64,000 nt of DNA from Phytophthora colocasiae. Taxonomy: Eukaryota > Oomycota > Peronosporomycetes > Peronosporales > Peronosporaceae. Position numbers and translations under genes: made by a program. The DNA lies in the NCBI GenBank assembly GCA_018806915.1, contig JAGKQI010000089.1, forward strand, positions 496,001 to 560,000, given 5' to 3'. Below, piece after piece: positions 1 through 11,553 of this stretch. Below the pieces are notes generated by a model. The model saw only the letters and a list, made by a program, of their open reading frames with translations. It did not search any database and had not been told where the DNA came from. The first letter of the stretch is position 1. Every line of letters starts with the position of its first letter.

Positions 1-1438
1 ACCACCAAACGGCAAATCGTGATTGTAGACCATGCGTAAGCGCTTGTCTACAGTCACTGTAAATTCGCTACCAAGCATAGAAACGTCGTCTGTCACGATG
101 ATACCAACCGAGTTGTCGAAAAGAAGACGGAGTTCTGCTAATTTTTTAGGAGAAACATGATCTCCCTCTCGACCAACTTTGAAAGCAGCATGACACGTCA
201 TCCCGCCTGGAAACTGGCTTGCAGCAGCCCCTGTCGGGCATGTTATTACAATATTTAGCCCGCGTTTCAGTAACTCGTCTCGTAGTTTGTGTATGACGAA
301 CGATTTGCCTGTTCCGGCTCCACCATGCATAAGTGTAAGTGTCTGAACAGGATTGGGCTTGTCGAGGTTTGTCAGGATCCAATCGATTATTGCTTGCTGT
401 TCAGGAGATGCAGTGTCTTCATTTCGCGATTGGTGCAGCGATGATGCAATAGGATCATTAGGGCCTCTGGTATTACTAGTCTGTCCATTAGATAAATCAG
501 ATGCGTGGTTGCACGGCACCATCTCGTGGATTCGTCGTGCAACAACTTGGAGGTTTAGTTCGGGACGAATGAGCACATCGTCATACGTACGCTGATGCTG
601 ATATACGTTCGACAACAGATGAGATACAGGAACGGCATGCTGTACATCTGCATGTGTTTGTTCACTGTCATCTTGAACTCCCATCAGCGAGCAAAGATTG
701 ACTGTATAGCTCGTACACTTTCGCGATGAGTCGGATTTCCTAAAGCCGCAGCTCGAGTAAGCCAATATAAATCATCATCTCCGTCCGTCAATACTCCATT
801 TGCTTCAGGGTCACCCGTGCTGTTACGGGTTTTCTGATCCGTAATGGAACCGGTCGATGGATTATCTTTCCATCGTGTGGCATTTCTAGCTCTCCACTCC
901 AAACACGTTTTTTGTTGTCGCTACATCGTACATGCTTTTGAATGAAATTGTGGACTTGCCGATATCGTTGCCTGCTGATAAAAGGGACTGAAGAGCTATC
1001 CCAAGCTGTACACAATTGTGCTAACCCTGACGCACTCACGTCAAATTCTGGTCGATCGTGCGTGTTCCAAGGTACAGAAACGGAGATAACATACTTTGCC
1101 ATCGCGTCCATCTTCTTTGAACTTGGCGCTTTACGAGAGCATGACACGGGTGGAGAACCTCCAAAAGCCGGGGTGAACATTTTCGTACGGATAACGGCTT
1201 CGTAGTGATGAAAGAGAGGGTGGCGCGTGTCCAAGTCGAAGCTGTGCCTAGATTTTCGCCCTCGGTTGCTTTTTGTTCCAATTTTATTTTGGCGCGGTAC
1301 AATATCCACGATGCAGGCAAACTCTGAAGGCGAATAATCCACGAAATGAATGCCACGGTATTTGTATAATTCCAGCTGACTGACAAATATTGTCTTGCCT
1401 TCGATTTTAAAAGTCCGTGCGCCGCCAGCAGCATCCCG
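1..1438 (-). mobile_element. Helitron copy A, truncated (helicase N-terminal half)
   Basis: This is a minus-strand fragment of the Rep/helicase gene found in full in copies B-D. It reads from the linker after the Rep domain through the PIF1-type helicase start, including the Walker A motif GGAGTGKS (about 315-340) and the acidic motif DDVSMLGSEF. It leaves the window on the left before the helicase C-terminal half. On the right it stops abruptly at 1,438, where copies B-D continue into the Rep region, and joins tail-flank sequence. Against copy B (about 4,300-5,730) it shows small length differences, for example one A near 700 and one near 397. No function is expected from this fragment. Confidence 0.85.
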
Positions 1439-1739
1439 CCGGTAAGGAATTCAGGTTCGTGACCTTTCACGTGAAGATCGTGGGAGTTGAAGAGCTGCAG
1501 CAGTTTGCTGACAGAACGCTACGGTGGGTGCACAAGAGCGTCTGCGACGTAGCTGGGAATACTATATATTACACTGAAATACTACTATGTACTACATAGT
1601 ATTTCGTAGTACATAGTATTTCGGTGTAATACATGTATATATGTATATGTCATTGCTGACAGAACGCTACGGTGGGTGCAAGTCAGAAGAAGTAGGGTGA
1701 GAGCAATCAGTCTAAGATTTGTCGAGTAGCTAGCAGAGA
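1439..1739. repeat. Helitron tail-junction block with AT-rich foldback
   Basis: The block at 1,439-1,531 recurs inverted beyond the tail of copy C (about 19,213-19,303), with the same breakpoint at CCCGCCGG. The 27-bp string beginning TGCTGACAGAACGC occurs twice here (about 1,504 and 1,652) and flanks about 120 bp. That interval holds a foldback with near-identical 16-bp arms at 1,568-1,583 and 1,615-1,630. Half of the same foldback lies beside the tail of copy D (19,541-19,578). The element-specific sequence starts after GGTGGGTGCA at about 1,680. I see no gene here. Confidence 0.6.
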
Positions 1740-2500
1740 TATCGGTCGAGCCGTGCTAAGTGCCGGTATTGGTACTGGGCTGCGAATAAACTGAGTGAGA
1801 AGGCGGATTGGTGGTGGTTTAGTGTCGTAGCTGCGGCAGTGTCGGACACAGTAAACTGCGTCATCTCATCGATATTGACGTCGTATAAGTTGCGAACACG
1901 CGAGCAGATGAGATTCTTCACGCGGATAGATGTGTGTGAGTCATTGCATACGGTGATAACAAGTGCGATCGTTCGGAAGCGCCACCCTTCGTATATGAAG
2001 CGAACAGAGGACCGAATCACACCTGTCTTGTTGCTTGCCGTCGTCCAGCAGTCATGATGGAGATTCAGGAACAATGAGCCGTTAGAAGCTGCATACTCTT
2101 CCAGCAAAGCTTCTTCACTCCGTTTTGAAAGTCAGGAAGGCATCGTCCAAGTGACCACGGTACGTTCTAACAGCAAGAACGTATGATTTTAGTGACTTTC
2201 TGAAGCATCAACTTGAACCCAGGAGTGACAACTGGGTTAAAGGTAGACATATTAAGCATTCAATTAGTCTCTAAACCAGTAGCAGTAGAAGTACTCAAGC
2301 TTACCGTCATAAATGAGCCACTGTACGACGAATACATTCAGTTGCTGCTGGGTCAGTCCCCAGGTTCTTGGTAGTACACCATGTTGTTTTAAATATGACC
2401 CCACGCCAACTAGCGTCAACTTGACTCTTTGTTCGCTAAGCTTTCTGGTTATATTGTAGATATTTGTTAGTACTAATGAATGATACAAAACATTTTATAT
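1730..2500 (-). pseudogene. partial hAT transposase, copy B tail
   Basis: Minus-strand reading frames at 1,730-2,107 and 2,264-2,488 match the N-terminal and central part of hAT transposases. The core resembles the hAT pattern 'D-WT ... H ... tvsD-A', seen here as HHDCWTTASNK and later TQFTVSDTAAA. A short exon upstream ends at a GTAAGC donor inside ...VVQWLIYDG. A frame change near 2,185 separates it from the WT-containing part, and the same change is present in copies C and D, so it predates the duplications. The second half of the catalytic domain and the dimerisation domain are missing. It is probably a captured or co-amplified fragment, not a working transposase. Confidence 0.6.
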
Positions 2501-3016
2501 GATCAACTCACCGAACTGAGATATTAAGTGGATCGCCGCCCTCATAGCGACACAGCTCATTAGAACACAGGTGCAGAAGAGCTTAAAAGAAGTAAAGAAG
2601 CTTCTTCTCTTTCTTTATCTTCGGGAAGTTGTTGTGACAGGTTAGGCGATAGGGGTGTCATTAGCTGGATAGTCAAGTGATACTAATATGCTCAGCGTTG
2701 TTCTCCTTTTGATTAATTTGTTTTTTATACTCACAGCTATAGCAGGTGTCATGCCGGGTTTTGAAAAACAATATACAAGCATAAAAAGTGAAGCAACAAT
2801 ATCTTAAGCAGCAAAAGGAAAGGAAGGAAACTGCAGTTTAATAACTGATTATTTCCTGGTTGCTACTACTTGGCTATTAAATTCTGAAGGTTTGATTGTA
2901 TTTTTGTGAAATGTTTGCTTGGTGGTACATTGACCAGTGAACCACTAGGAGGCCGTTAAGCAGCAAGAGAAAGGATACTACTAACTTTCGGGAGAATAGC
3001 AAATGTGAAACGTAGC
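2501..3016. other. non-coding interval between hAT fragment and helicase, copy B
   Basis: I find no convincing gene. The interval is conserved in copy C (17,874-18,380) and copy D (20,406-20,931), so it belongs to the transposing unit. It is AT-rich with short A and T runs. It could hold the 3' UTR of the helicase and the promoter or first exon of the hAT fragment. Confidence 0.4.
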
Positions 3017-6000
3017 CTAGCGAGGATGCCAGTAACCATCGTTGCCAATGTCCATACGCCATTTTGTAGTGTCTGGATTTGGTTGCAACTGCTTCAACAC
3101 ACGTTTTGGAAAGCGGGTGACAACGGTAGGTAGCGTAGAAGATGTGCGGATCTGACACGAGATGTTCCAACGTAGAGGTGATCAAGCATCCATTTGGGCG
3201 ATCCGGGTGTACCCTCCAGATAAAGTAAAACCCTTTTTAGTGTAGCCCCCTGGGCTTTCCATACCGTCATTACTAGCGCGAGCTCAACTGCAAGTTGCGA
3301 GTATCTGATCTTCATTGGTTTTGGCATGAGCGTCCGCGCTAACGTAACGGTATACTTGCTTTTGTCATTTACAAGTAGGCCGATTGGAATTATAATACTG
3401 TCTTTTTCCGTTCTTCGTCCGGCAGTATCTGTTTTCCAAATTGTTTCCAAGTTGTTTTCAGGAGGCCAGGTTGTTGCTGGCACAACTCCACCAGTTTGAG
3501 TGATGAGTTGGACATTTATAAAGTCAGGTGCTTTCGGAAGATCAAAGACAGCTCCACTTGGTAGTCGTGCACATTGTAGCATCTGCAGGATTTGTTCGGA
3601 GTCGCTGACGTTATTCCACGCAAGCGACACAAGCTTGCACATAGTCCCATTTGCAACACCCCATTCAACGTTTCCGTTACCATTATCAGGACTTGAGCAC
3701 ATCCTCCTTTCACAAAATAACCGAACAAAGCTGGGTAGTCGGCTGCGTTGTATAGCAACTCCAACAGTTCTTGTGGGACTCCTGCGACTGGTTTACGCCA
3801 CCGTAATACCACAGAGTTTGCACGGAGAGCAAGTAATCGAGCAGTACATGCTGTTAAAGCAGCTTTATCCACATTGCTTGTAACCAGAATTGTTGATTCA
3901 TCCATCCAGGCTGGATCCAGCTCAATTTCTTGTCGTGTTAGCTCGTGTGTCACCGCGTCAACTACCTCATCACTGAGCAATTGAAATTTCGTCTCTCCAT
4001 AGCTACCTGGATATGTTGCGGGGAGTTTTCGGAACGTGTCCAGATTTTTCTGCTGCACTGGACAGTTGTGGGCCCTTTGTTGAGACTTTAGAGTAAACAC
4101 TCGAAATCGCCTGAAAAGGTCTCGGGCTTGTATGATAACGGCGTTTGCGTTCAGCTTGTACATAGATTTACATAGAGGCGTCCCCATGAGCGCTTCCAGT
4201 TGCAAAAAATCTCCAGACTGTTCACAATTAATAAAAATGAGGGTCATGCATTGTGAATGAAGTGATCAACATACCAGACGTACCCATAGGAGAGATTTAC
4301 CGCAAACGGCAAATCGTGATTGTAGACCATGCGTAAGCGCTTGTCTACAGTCACTGTAAATTCGCTACCAAGCATAGAAACGTCGTCTGTCACGATGATA
4401 CCAACCGAGTTGTCGAAAGAAGACGGAGTTCTGCTAATTTTTTAGGAGAAACATGATCTCCCTCTCGACCAACTTTGAAAGCAGCATGACACGTCATCCC
4501 GCCTGGAAACTGGCTTGCAGCAGCCCCTGTCGGGCATGTTATTACAATATTTAGCCCGCGTTTCAGTAACTCGTCTCGTAGTTTGTGTATGACGAACGAT
4601 TTGCCTGTTCCGGCTCCACCATGCATAAGTGTAAGTGTCTGAACAGGATTGGGCTTGTCGAGGTTTGTCAGGATCAATCGATTATTGCTTGCTGTTCAGG
4701 AGATGCAGTGTCTTCATTTCGCGATTGGTGCAGCGATGATGCAATAGGATCATTAGGGCCTCTGGTATTACTAGTCTGTCCATTAGATAAATCAGATGCG
4801 TGGTTGCACGGCACCATCTCGTGGATTCGTCGTGCAACAACTTGGAGGTTTAGTTCGGGACGAATGAGCACATCGTCATACGTACGCTGATGCTGATATA
4901 CGTTCGACAACAGATGAGATACAGGAACGGCATGCTGTACATCTGCATGTGTTTGTTCACTGTCATCTTGAACTCCCATCAGCGAGCAAAAGATTGACTG
5001 TATAGCTCGTACACTTTCGCGATGAGTCGGATTTCCTAAAGCCGCAGCTCGAGTAAGCCAATATAAATCATCATCTCCGTCCGTCAATACTCCATTTGCT
5101 TCAGGGTCACCCGTGCTGTTACGGGTTTTCTGATCCGTAATGGAACCGGTCGATGGATTATCTTTCCATCGTGTGGCATTTCTAGCTCTCCACTCCAAAC
5201 ACGTTTTTTGTTGTCGCTACATCGTACATGCTTTTGAATGAAATTGTGGACTTGCCGATATCGTTGCCTGCTGATAAAAGGGACTGAAGAGCTATCCCAA
5301 GCTGTACACAATTGTGCTAACCCTGACGCACTCACGTCAAATTCTGGTCGATCGTGCGTGTTCCAAGGTACAGAAACGGAGATAACATACTTTGCCATCG
5401 CGTCCATCTTCTTTGAACTTGGCGCTTTACGAGAGCATGACACGGGTGGAGAACCTCCAAAAGCCGGGGTGAACATTTTCGTACGGATAACGGCTTCGTA
5501 GTGATGAAAGAGAGGGTGGCGCGTGTCCAAGTCGAAGCTGTGCCTAGATTTTCGCCCTCGGTTGCTTTTTGTTCCAATTTTATTTTGGCGCGGTACAATA
5601 TCCACGATGCAGGCAAACTCTGAAGGCGAATAATCCACGAAATGAATGCCACGGTATTTGTATAATTCCAGCTGACTGACAAATATTGTCTTGCCTTCGA
5701 TTTTAAAAGTCCGTGCGCCGCCAGCAGCATGTTTCTCAGTACAAGAGCGACTGAGAACTGACAAATCTTCTGCGTGAGCAAAATTCGCTAGTTCCTCGAT
5801 AGCAGCATCTATCGTTGAGGAACTGTCTGCACTATCTTCTTCGAGAAATGCTGCTACATCGTCGTTATCCATGTAGTCCGTTGACGAACACGTACTACCT
5901 TCGTCAATTACGTTTTCCTCTGAGGATGTGTCCAGATTTTTTTCCAGCTCATTTACAAATCCATGCGGAAACACAAACGTGAACGATTCAGACGATACAT

Positions 6001-9000
6001 GAGATTTGTGCCCAAGCAAAGCATATACCATCAAGGAAATAGGCCACTCATTCGCACCGCCGAACGCGTTAACTGTACGCGTCGCTAGGTATTGAGCCTG
6101 ACGTTCCGGTGTTTCGCTGTCCGCGGCAATGCTAGGGTACTTCAGAGCATCTTCGAGGGCTATGAGCATCATCGCAGCAGCATTTTTGAGTCCTGCACCT
6201 TCTTTTGTCATGTAATTCTGCTGGTATTCATCAACCAAATCTCAGCATCTTCTCCGTTCATAACACTTGAGTTACAATGCGATGCTGTTAAACCAGATAA
6301 CAAACAATTTGTTTCCACATACATGCCATCGGCTTCAGGTCGAAATTGTTCCCAGACAACAGGACCAGAAATCTGAGGACGAAGAAATTCACCTTGTTTA
6401 GAATCGTAGCCAGCATCCAGTTTCATTTCGTAATCTGCAGAGATGGGGCTGCCGACGCAAGCTCCATTGACTTTGTTTATAACCAGTGGCTGGGTTTCCT
6501 TTTCGTGGATTCCTGCAGGACGACACAGCCTACACTGTGTTTTCCCGCGTTTTCCTTTGACGCAGGTCTTCGAGTGGCAATGGATGTTTGTTGCAGCAGT
6601 TGACCTTTGAACCGCGTCTTGAAAACCTGATAGATCATCACTGATAGGTGGTAATGCTACTTCACATGCTCGTGGGAACGGAGTTCCAGGATTGTTGTAC
6701 TTCCAATCATTTACCCAAGCTCGCGTAGCAGGATAAATGATTCGTGCATACAGCATCCATCCAATTCGCGATATACTGACGTAGCACAAGACGAGGAAGC
6801 TCCACGCGTCAAGATCTCAGGTGAAAAGAAGAGCCGTACCCTGTCATGTGTAGATGTAATCTTCCATCAATTTGAGGTTCAACGACACCGTTAAACGCGG
6901 CAACTTTTCCATAAGCTCCGGCTTCACGTTCGACATAGTTTCGGCATTTCCTAGTGTCTTCAGAAGCCGGGCAGCGCAAAATTCCTTTCTGAATCAGATT
7001 CATTTTCCGCTCAAAGGCTAAAGCAGCCAGAGCAGGGCATCGGTTTGAGATTGACAAACGGAGCCGTGGGCTGTTTTTAATATCTTCAGGAAGTTTACTC
7101 CAGTTAAAGTTTTCTTCACCGTATACGCAAGTTTCGTCATTCCAAGCGTTATGTTTTCTCAGCAACACGATTCGATGCAAAGTAATATCGTCTTGCTCAG
7201 GCGGTGCAACCGTGATCCAAAACAGGGGTAGCCCAAACCGATAACGCATGGCTGACAATTTCGGCCGGGTTGCTGCACGCTCAAAAGGCGAAAAGGGAAT
7301 CGTACCACCAATAACTGATAAAATTCGCAATAGTCCCGCGTTAAGTCGTTTTGCCGCAGCGGATTCAGGGTCTTCTTTTGCTGCAACAAGTGCTTCCTTG
7401 AACTCCGTAGAGTTTGCCAATTCTCCCAGTTTTTTTAACGTTTTTGCGTGAGTTGTGGCTGCTCTAGCTGCTTTTCGTACTGCTGAATGTCTTTGCAGCT
7501 GATTAAAAGCGTTGCTACAAATGTTACGTCGGTCTCGAATCTGCCATCGTAATACCGCATGAGATGTTGCACTAAGTCACGGGGAAATGATCCATGAGGC
7601 AGCATATCACCCCCCATCATGAACAAGGTAGGAAATGTACCAGCGATCATTTCACCATTTTCATCCCACTCCACAATTGGTGTAGCTCCTCTTCGTACTA
7701 CAGCAATGTCACCTTTTATGCCAACGGTGTCCATCATTGCATCGATAATCGTAGATCTGACCTTGTCCGTTTGACTCATCGCTGGTTGCAAACAGCAGAT
7801 TGCTGAAAGACAACACAGTCTGGTGTGTCTATGTCAGGAGCCATATCTGCCGCGTATCGCTCCGAGTTGACGGCGTTATCCACAGCACGCAACGCTGCTG
7901 TGTCACGCACAATCACATCCCTTTCGATAGCATTTTCTAACGTTGCAAGTTTTCGACTTGAACACGAGAGTCATCTATCTCGATGCCTTTATCCCGAATG
8001 AAGCTATGCGTTTCCTTCAATACAGACTAGCCACGGAAAAATACTTTCGCTCGGCAATTCATAAAAACCACGAAATACATTTTACGGGCCCTCCACTCTT
8101 CTGAAGGGCCAATAAAAGTAACCCGAGGCTTATGATCGATGTCTGTTACTGGGAGTACCTTTGCACAAGCTTGGGGGCCACTCGAATGAAAGCAAATCAC
8201 ATGTCCACTGCAATGTTTTCCAGACAGAGAGAACTCTAATCCGAAGCTCCGAGCTGGCGCGATACAATTTTTCCCAAGCGCATTCAGTGAAGGAAGAGAT
8301 CCAGAACACCCGTACTCATGGCCACTTGCGAGACTAAACTTTGATTTGCGGGGATTCCATGCACATTTCGAGCATAAATGAACACGCTCTATGTCACGGA
8401 CTAACTCAGGATTCAAATAGTATTTTTCCCATTTGGCTGCTGTAGAATTTGGGCATGTTTCTGATGATATCATCTGATAGATGACCGTACCGTTCTTCAA
8501 ACTCAGAAGGAGAAATTAGAAATGTATCCAGTAGGTTCGATAACGGCATACAGACAGTTTTTCTCTCAGATTCAAGAAGCAATTCACAACACGAAGCACA
8601 TGCGTAAATTGCACTTCGTGAGGATCAATTGCAGCAGCAGTTTTTCACACCGGACATGTTCTTGTACTCCAGGGGGGTCATCGAGCGCAGCCACTAACCG
8701 TTGACGTACAGGTTCACTTTCCCGAAGATGTTCATCATTAAAAGTGAAAGCGTCTGGGTGACAGCTGCAGCAGTAAAAGTAGGCCAATGCGAGCCTTGGG
8801 TCAGACGTAAAGTTTTGACCTTTCATCATCATCAGCACATCCTCGTCAGAGATGTCGTGTTTACCCAGTATTGATTCTGCGAGATGATGTAAGCGAACAT
8901 CTAAATCACTCTCGTTGCCTTTTGCGTGTTGTTCGGATTGAACATCCCTCGCTGGTGGTGTAAAACAAAATTAGCTTACATCCATTCAAACTACCGTAGC

Positions 9001-9329
9001 GAGATTACTGTACCGCGATTTTTCTTTTGAGCACGATATTGACGCATATAAGCTGCTCGACGTTTTTTTTTAAACTCCGCTGCAGCATCCTCAGTATGAG
9101 TCTTTTTTTTTTTTGAGGAGCGAGATCTCTGCATGTCGGCATGTCGCTTACGAGCTGTTGCCTCTGAATATGCACGATCAGGATCATTACCTCTAGCAGC
9201 CCCAACGATCGGTTGAATAACTTGAGTAGGAGCTTGAGCATTGCCAGTCTGTTTCCTCGAAGCGCGATACGCGCGCATGTATTCTGCTTTGCGCTGGCGC
9301 TTTCGTTCTGGCGAAGAAGCACTCTCCAT
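3017..9329 (-). pseudogene. Helitron Rep/helicase transposase, copy B (broken)
   Basis: A rolling-circle transposase. In order on the minus strand: a basic N-terminal repeat region with two YMRxYRA units (9,329-9,005); a probable 62-nt intron; a Cys-rich segment like DUF6570 (CASCCELLL); a Helitron-like N domain with RFGLPLFWITVA; the HUH motif GRLHLHM (about 6,860); the Tyr motif YQQNYMTKEG (about 6,210); and a PIF1 helicase with Walker A GGAGTGKS (4,590), an intron at about 4,219-4,275, and C-terminal motifs WKAQGATL and YVGTSRVRSA (about 3,190-3,270). Exon 1 is open here because the A tract has 12 A. Breaks relative to C and D include a lost A at about 7,507, length changes near 6,833 and 8,060, and a two-frame helicase around 4,420 and 4,674. 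Confidence 0.8.
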
Positions 9330-9547
9330 GATCACTGTCCTCGCTGATCTAACAAATTGATTAGATACTAACGGTGTGATCAGAAAGCATCAGAGGATTT
9401 AACGATTGTTTTGGTGACGAGCATTTGTCATCATGTACATCTGCAGAGGCAACGGCAAGATCAATTCCCATCAAAATGTGGCCCAACAGATTTTCCTCGT
9501 CATTAATCATTTTGTGCCGAGCTAACCAAGGCTTGCTTCTGTCAAGT

Positions 9548-10318
9548 ATGGAGATTGAAGGGATCCCGATACCCAAGGACTACAAATCACCACTCCAGGA
9601 ACGCGGCGAGAGTGAACAAGACGCTCCTCCTCGCGTGCTTCCAACACGCAAAGGTAAGTAGAAGTACGAAGTGTTCAATACTGGACAAATACGTATAATT
9701 TCTATGCCACCACGTCATCAGCGTTTTTAGAATACGTGAACGAGGGTGTCCGTAGTACGAATAATGTTTCTGTCTACGGACGAAATGTTTGGTGCAGCGA
9801 ACACACCGTTCGCGATGGACGCAAATTGGTCCGGATGCACCTAATTGACCTGTTTGCTCCAGAGTCGGAGGCGATACTGAAATCGGTAAATTTTACTCAA
9901 TAGCCAATTCTAGCATTTTACTAATATTTCTGCATATGTGCTTGTCACTATCAGAAATATGAAGACCAGTATGATAAAAACCGCTACATAGTCGACAAAG
10001 ATCTGATGACTGCAACGATCTGGAAGAACAACGACACCGAGCATGACGTTCCGCTCCGAGGACAAAGTAAAAGTTGTTCATTTCACCGATCCGAAGGTCT
10101 TCCGGAACGAGTGCTGCCAATTCACAACACGATTCAGAGATCTCAAGTTCGAGAAGAAGTCCGAGACGCCAACGACTACAGATGGAAAATATCCTGCTTC
10201 TTCATCTACGATCACTGAGATGGCCAACCTGTAATTCCGAATTCCAGCTCGAATGTCTGCACGAACAAAAGCGCCACCGTGAAACTCGAGCCGCCCGTCA
10301 AGAAACAAAAAACGGACT
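9548..10318 (+). pseudogene. Helitron accessory gene, copy B (frameshifted)
   Basis: Same three-exon structure as the open copy in D: exon 1 at 9,548-9,653, exon 2 at 9,722-9,885, exon 3 from 9,955, with GTAAGT and GTAAAT donors and CAG acceptors. Two bases are missing in the A run near 10,067, which puts the OB-like segment out of frame. An extra stretch appears near 10,223, and the acidic segment encoding ATETDAEPS in copy D is deleted. The gene is transcribed away from the Rep/helicase gene, with exon 1 starting about 220 bp from the Rep start. Function is unknown; see the copy D entry. Confidence 0.6.
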
Positions 10319-10595
10319 GAATGTCGTTCAAATGGAGAATATTCTTTTTTAGTCTGGAAGCATGTTTTTCTTCTATGGTTCACTATATTTATAGGTCGGT
10401 GTGTTATCGAGAGCTATGTTTCGAAGAGGCAGATGACAATTTGAGTAATTTAGTTATGACTTTTAAGTATACCGGTAGCACTAATAAGACCAACTCCTGC
10501 TTGTACACTTCTTCACTTGCAACACTCTGATGCAGCTCAAAACCAGTTAATCAACTTCAATTTCCTCTGATGCAGCTCGAGCTGCAATACTGTAA

Positions 10596-11335
10596 TTAAT
10601 AAATTATGGCGCTTTTGTTCGTGCAGACATTCGAGCTGGAATTCGGAATTACAGTGGCCATCTCAGTGATCGTAGATGAAGAAGCAGGATATTTTCCATC
10701 TGTAGTCGTTGGCGTCTCGGACTTCTTCTCGAACTTGAGATCTCTGAATCGTGTTGTGAATTGGCAGCACTCGTTCCGGAAGACCTTCGGATCGGTGAAA
10801 TGAACAACTTTTACTTTTTGTCCTCGGAGCGGAACGTCATGCTCGGTGTCGTTGTTCTTCCAGATCGTTGCAGTCATCAGATCTTTGTCGACTATGTAGC
10901 GGTTGTTATCATACTGGTCTTCATATTTCTGATAGTGACAAGCACATATGCAGAAATATTAGTAAAATGCTAGAATTGGCTATTGAGTAAAATTTACCGA
11001 TTTCAGTATCGCCTCCGACTCTGGAGCAAACAGGTCAATTAGGTGCATCCGGACCAATTTGCGTCCATCGCGAACGGTGTGTTCGCTGCACCAAACATTT
11101 CGTCCGTAGACAGAAACATTATTCGTACTACGGACACCCTCGTTCACGTATTCTAAAAACGCTGATGACGTGGTGGCATAGAAATTATACGTATTTGTCC
11201 AGTATTGAACACTTCGTACTTCTACTTACCTTTGCGTGTTGGAAGCACGCGAGGAGGAGCGTCTTGTTCACTCTCGCCGCGTTCCTGGAGTGGTGATTTG
11301 TAGTCCTTGGGTATCAGGATCCCGTCAATCTCCAT
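10596..11335 (-). pseudogene. Helitron accessory gene, copy C (3' truncated)
   Basis: Exons on the minus strand are 11,335-11,230, 11,161-10,998 and 10,928-10,596. The frame is open through the OB-like region but is cut at the copy boundary after ...NVCTNKSA. It picks up a stop (TAA at 10,596-10,598) from junction sequence, losing the C-terminal acidic and basic tail. It is transcribed away from the adjacent Rep/helicase gene. It could still make a truncated protein, but no polyadenylation context from the element remains. Confidence 0.6.
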
Positions 11336-11553
11336 ACTTGACAGAAGCAAGCCTTGGTTAGCTCGGCACAAAATGATTAATGACGAGGAAAATCTGTTGG
11401 GCCACATTTTGATGGGAATTGATCTTGCCGTTGCCTCTGCAGATGTACATGATGACAAATGCTCGTCACCAAAACAATCGTTAAATCCTCTGATGCTTTC
11501 TGATCACACCGTTAGTATCTAATCAATTTGTTAGATCAGCGAGGACAGTGATC

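Larger units (their letters stand above)
1648..10592 (-). mobile_element. Helitron copy B, near full length
   Basis: This 8.9-kb copy lies head to head with copy C. Read on the minus strand from its head (about 10,592), it contains the accessory gene (coded on plus), the Rep/helicase gene, a non-coding stretch and a partial hAT transposase at the tail. Its head ends in GCAGCTCGAGCTGC, a perfect palindrome. In copy D the same place is a stem with a 10-nt longer insert, so B has lost the loop. Identity to C and D is very high by eye; the differences I saw are mostly 1-2 nt length changes. Exact termini are not proven. Confidence 0.75.

Noticed and set aside
6208..6860. Rep HUH and Tyr motifs as an integrated ssDNA virus
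   Set aside because: They are fused to a Helitron-type N domain and a PIF1 helicase, with repeated element copies; Helitron explains them fully.
9361..9576. 71-codon ORF ahead of Rep (also at 11,307 and 27,288)
   Set aside because: It is antisense to exon 1 of the accessory gene and has no start context or domain; probably a shadow, although conserved because the copies are nearly identical.
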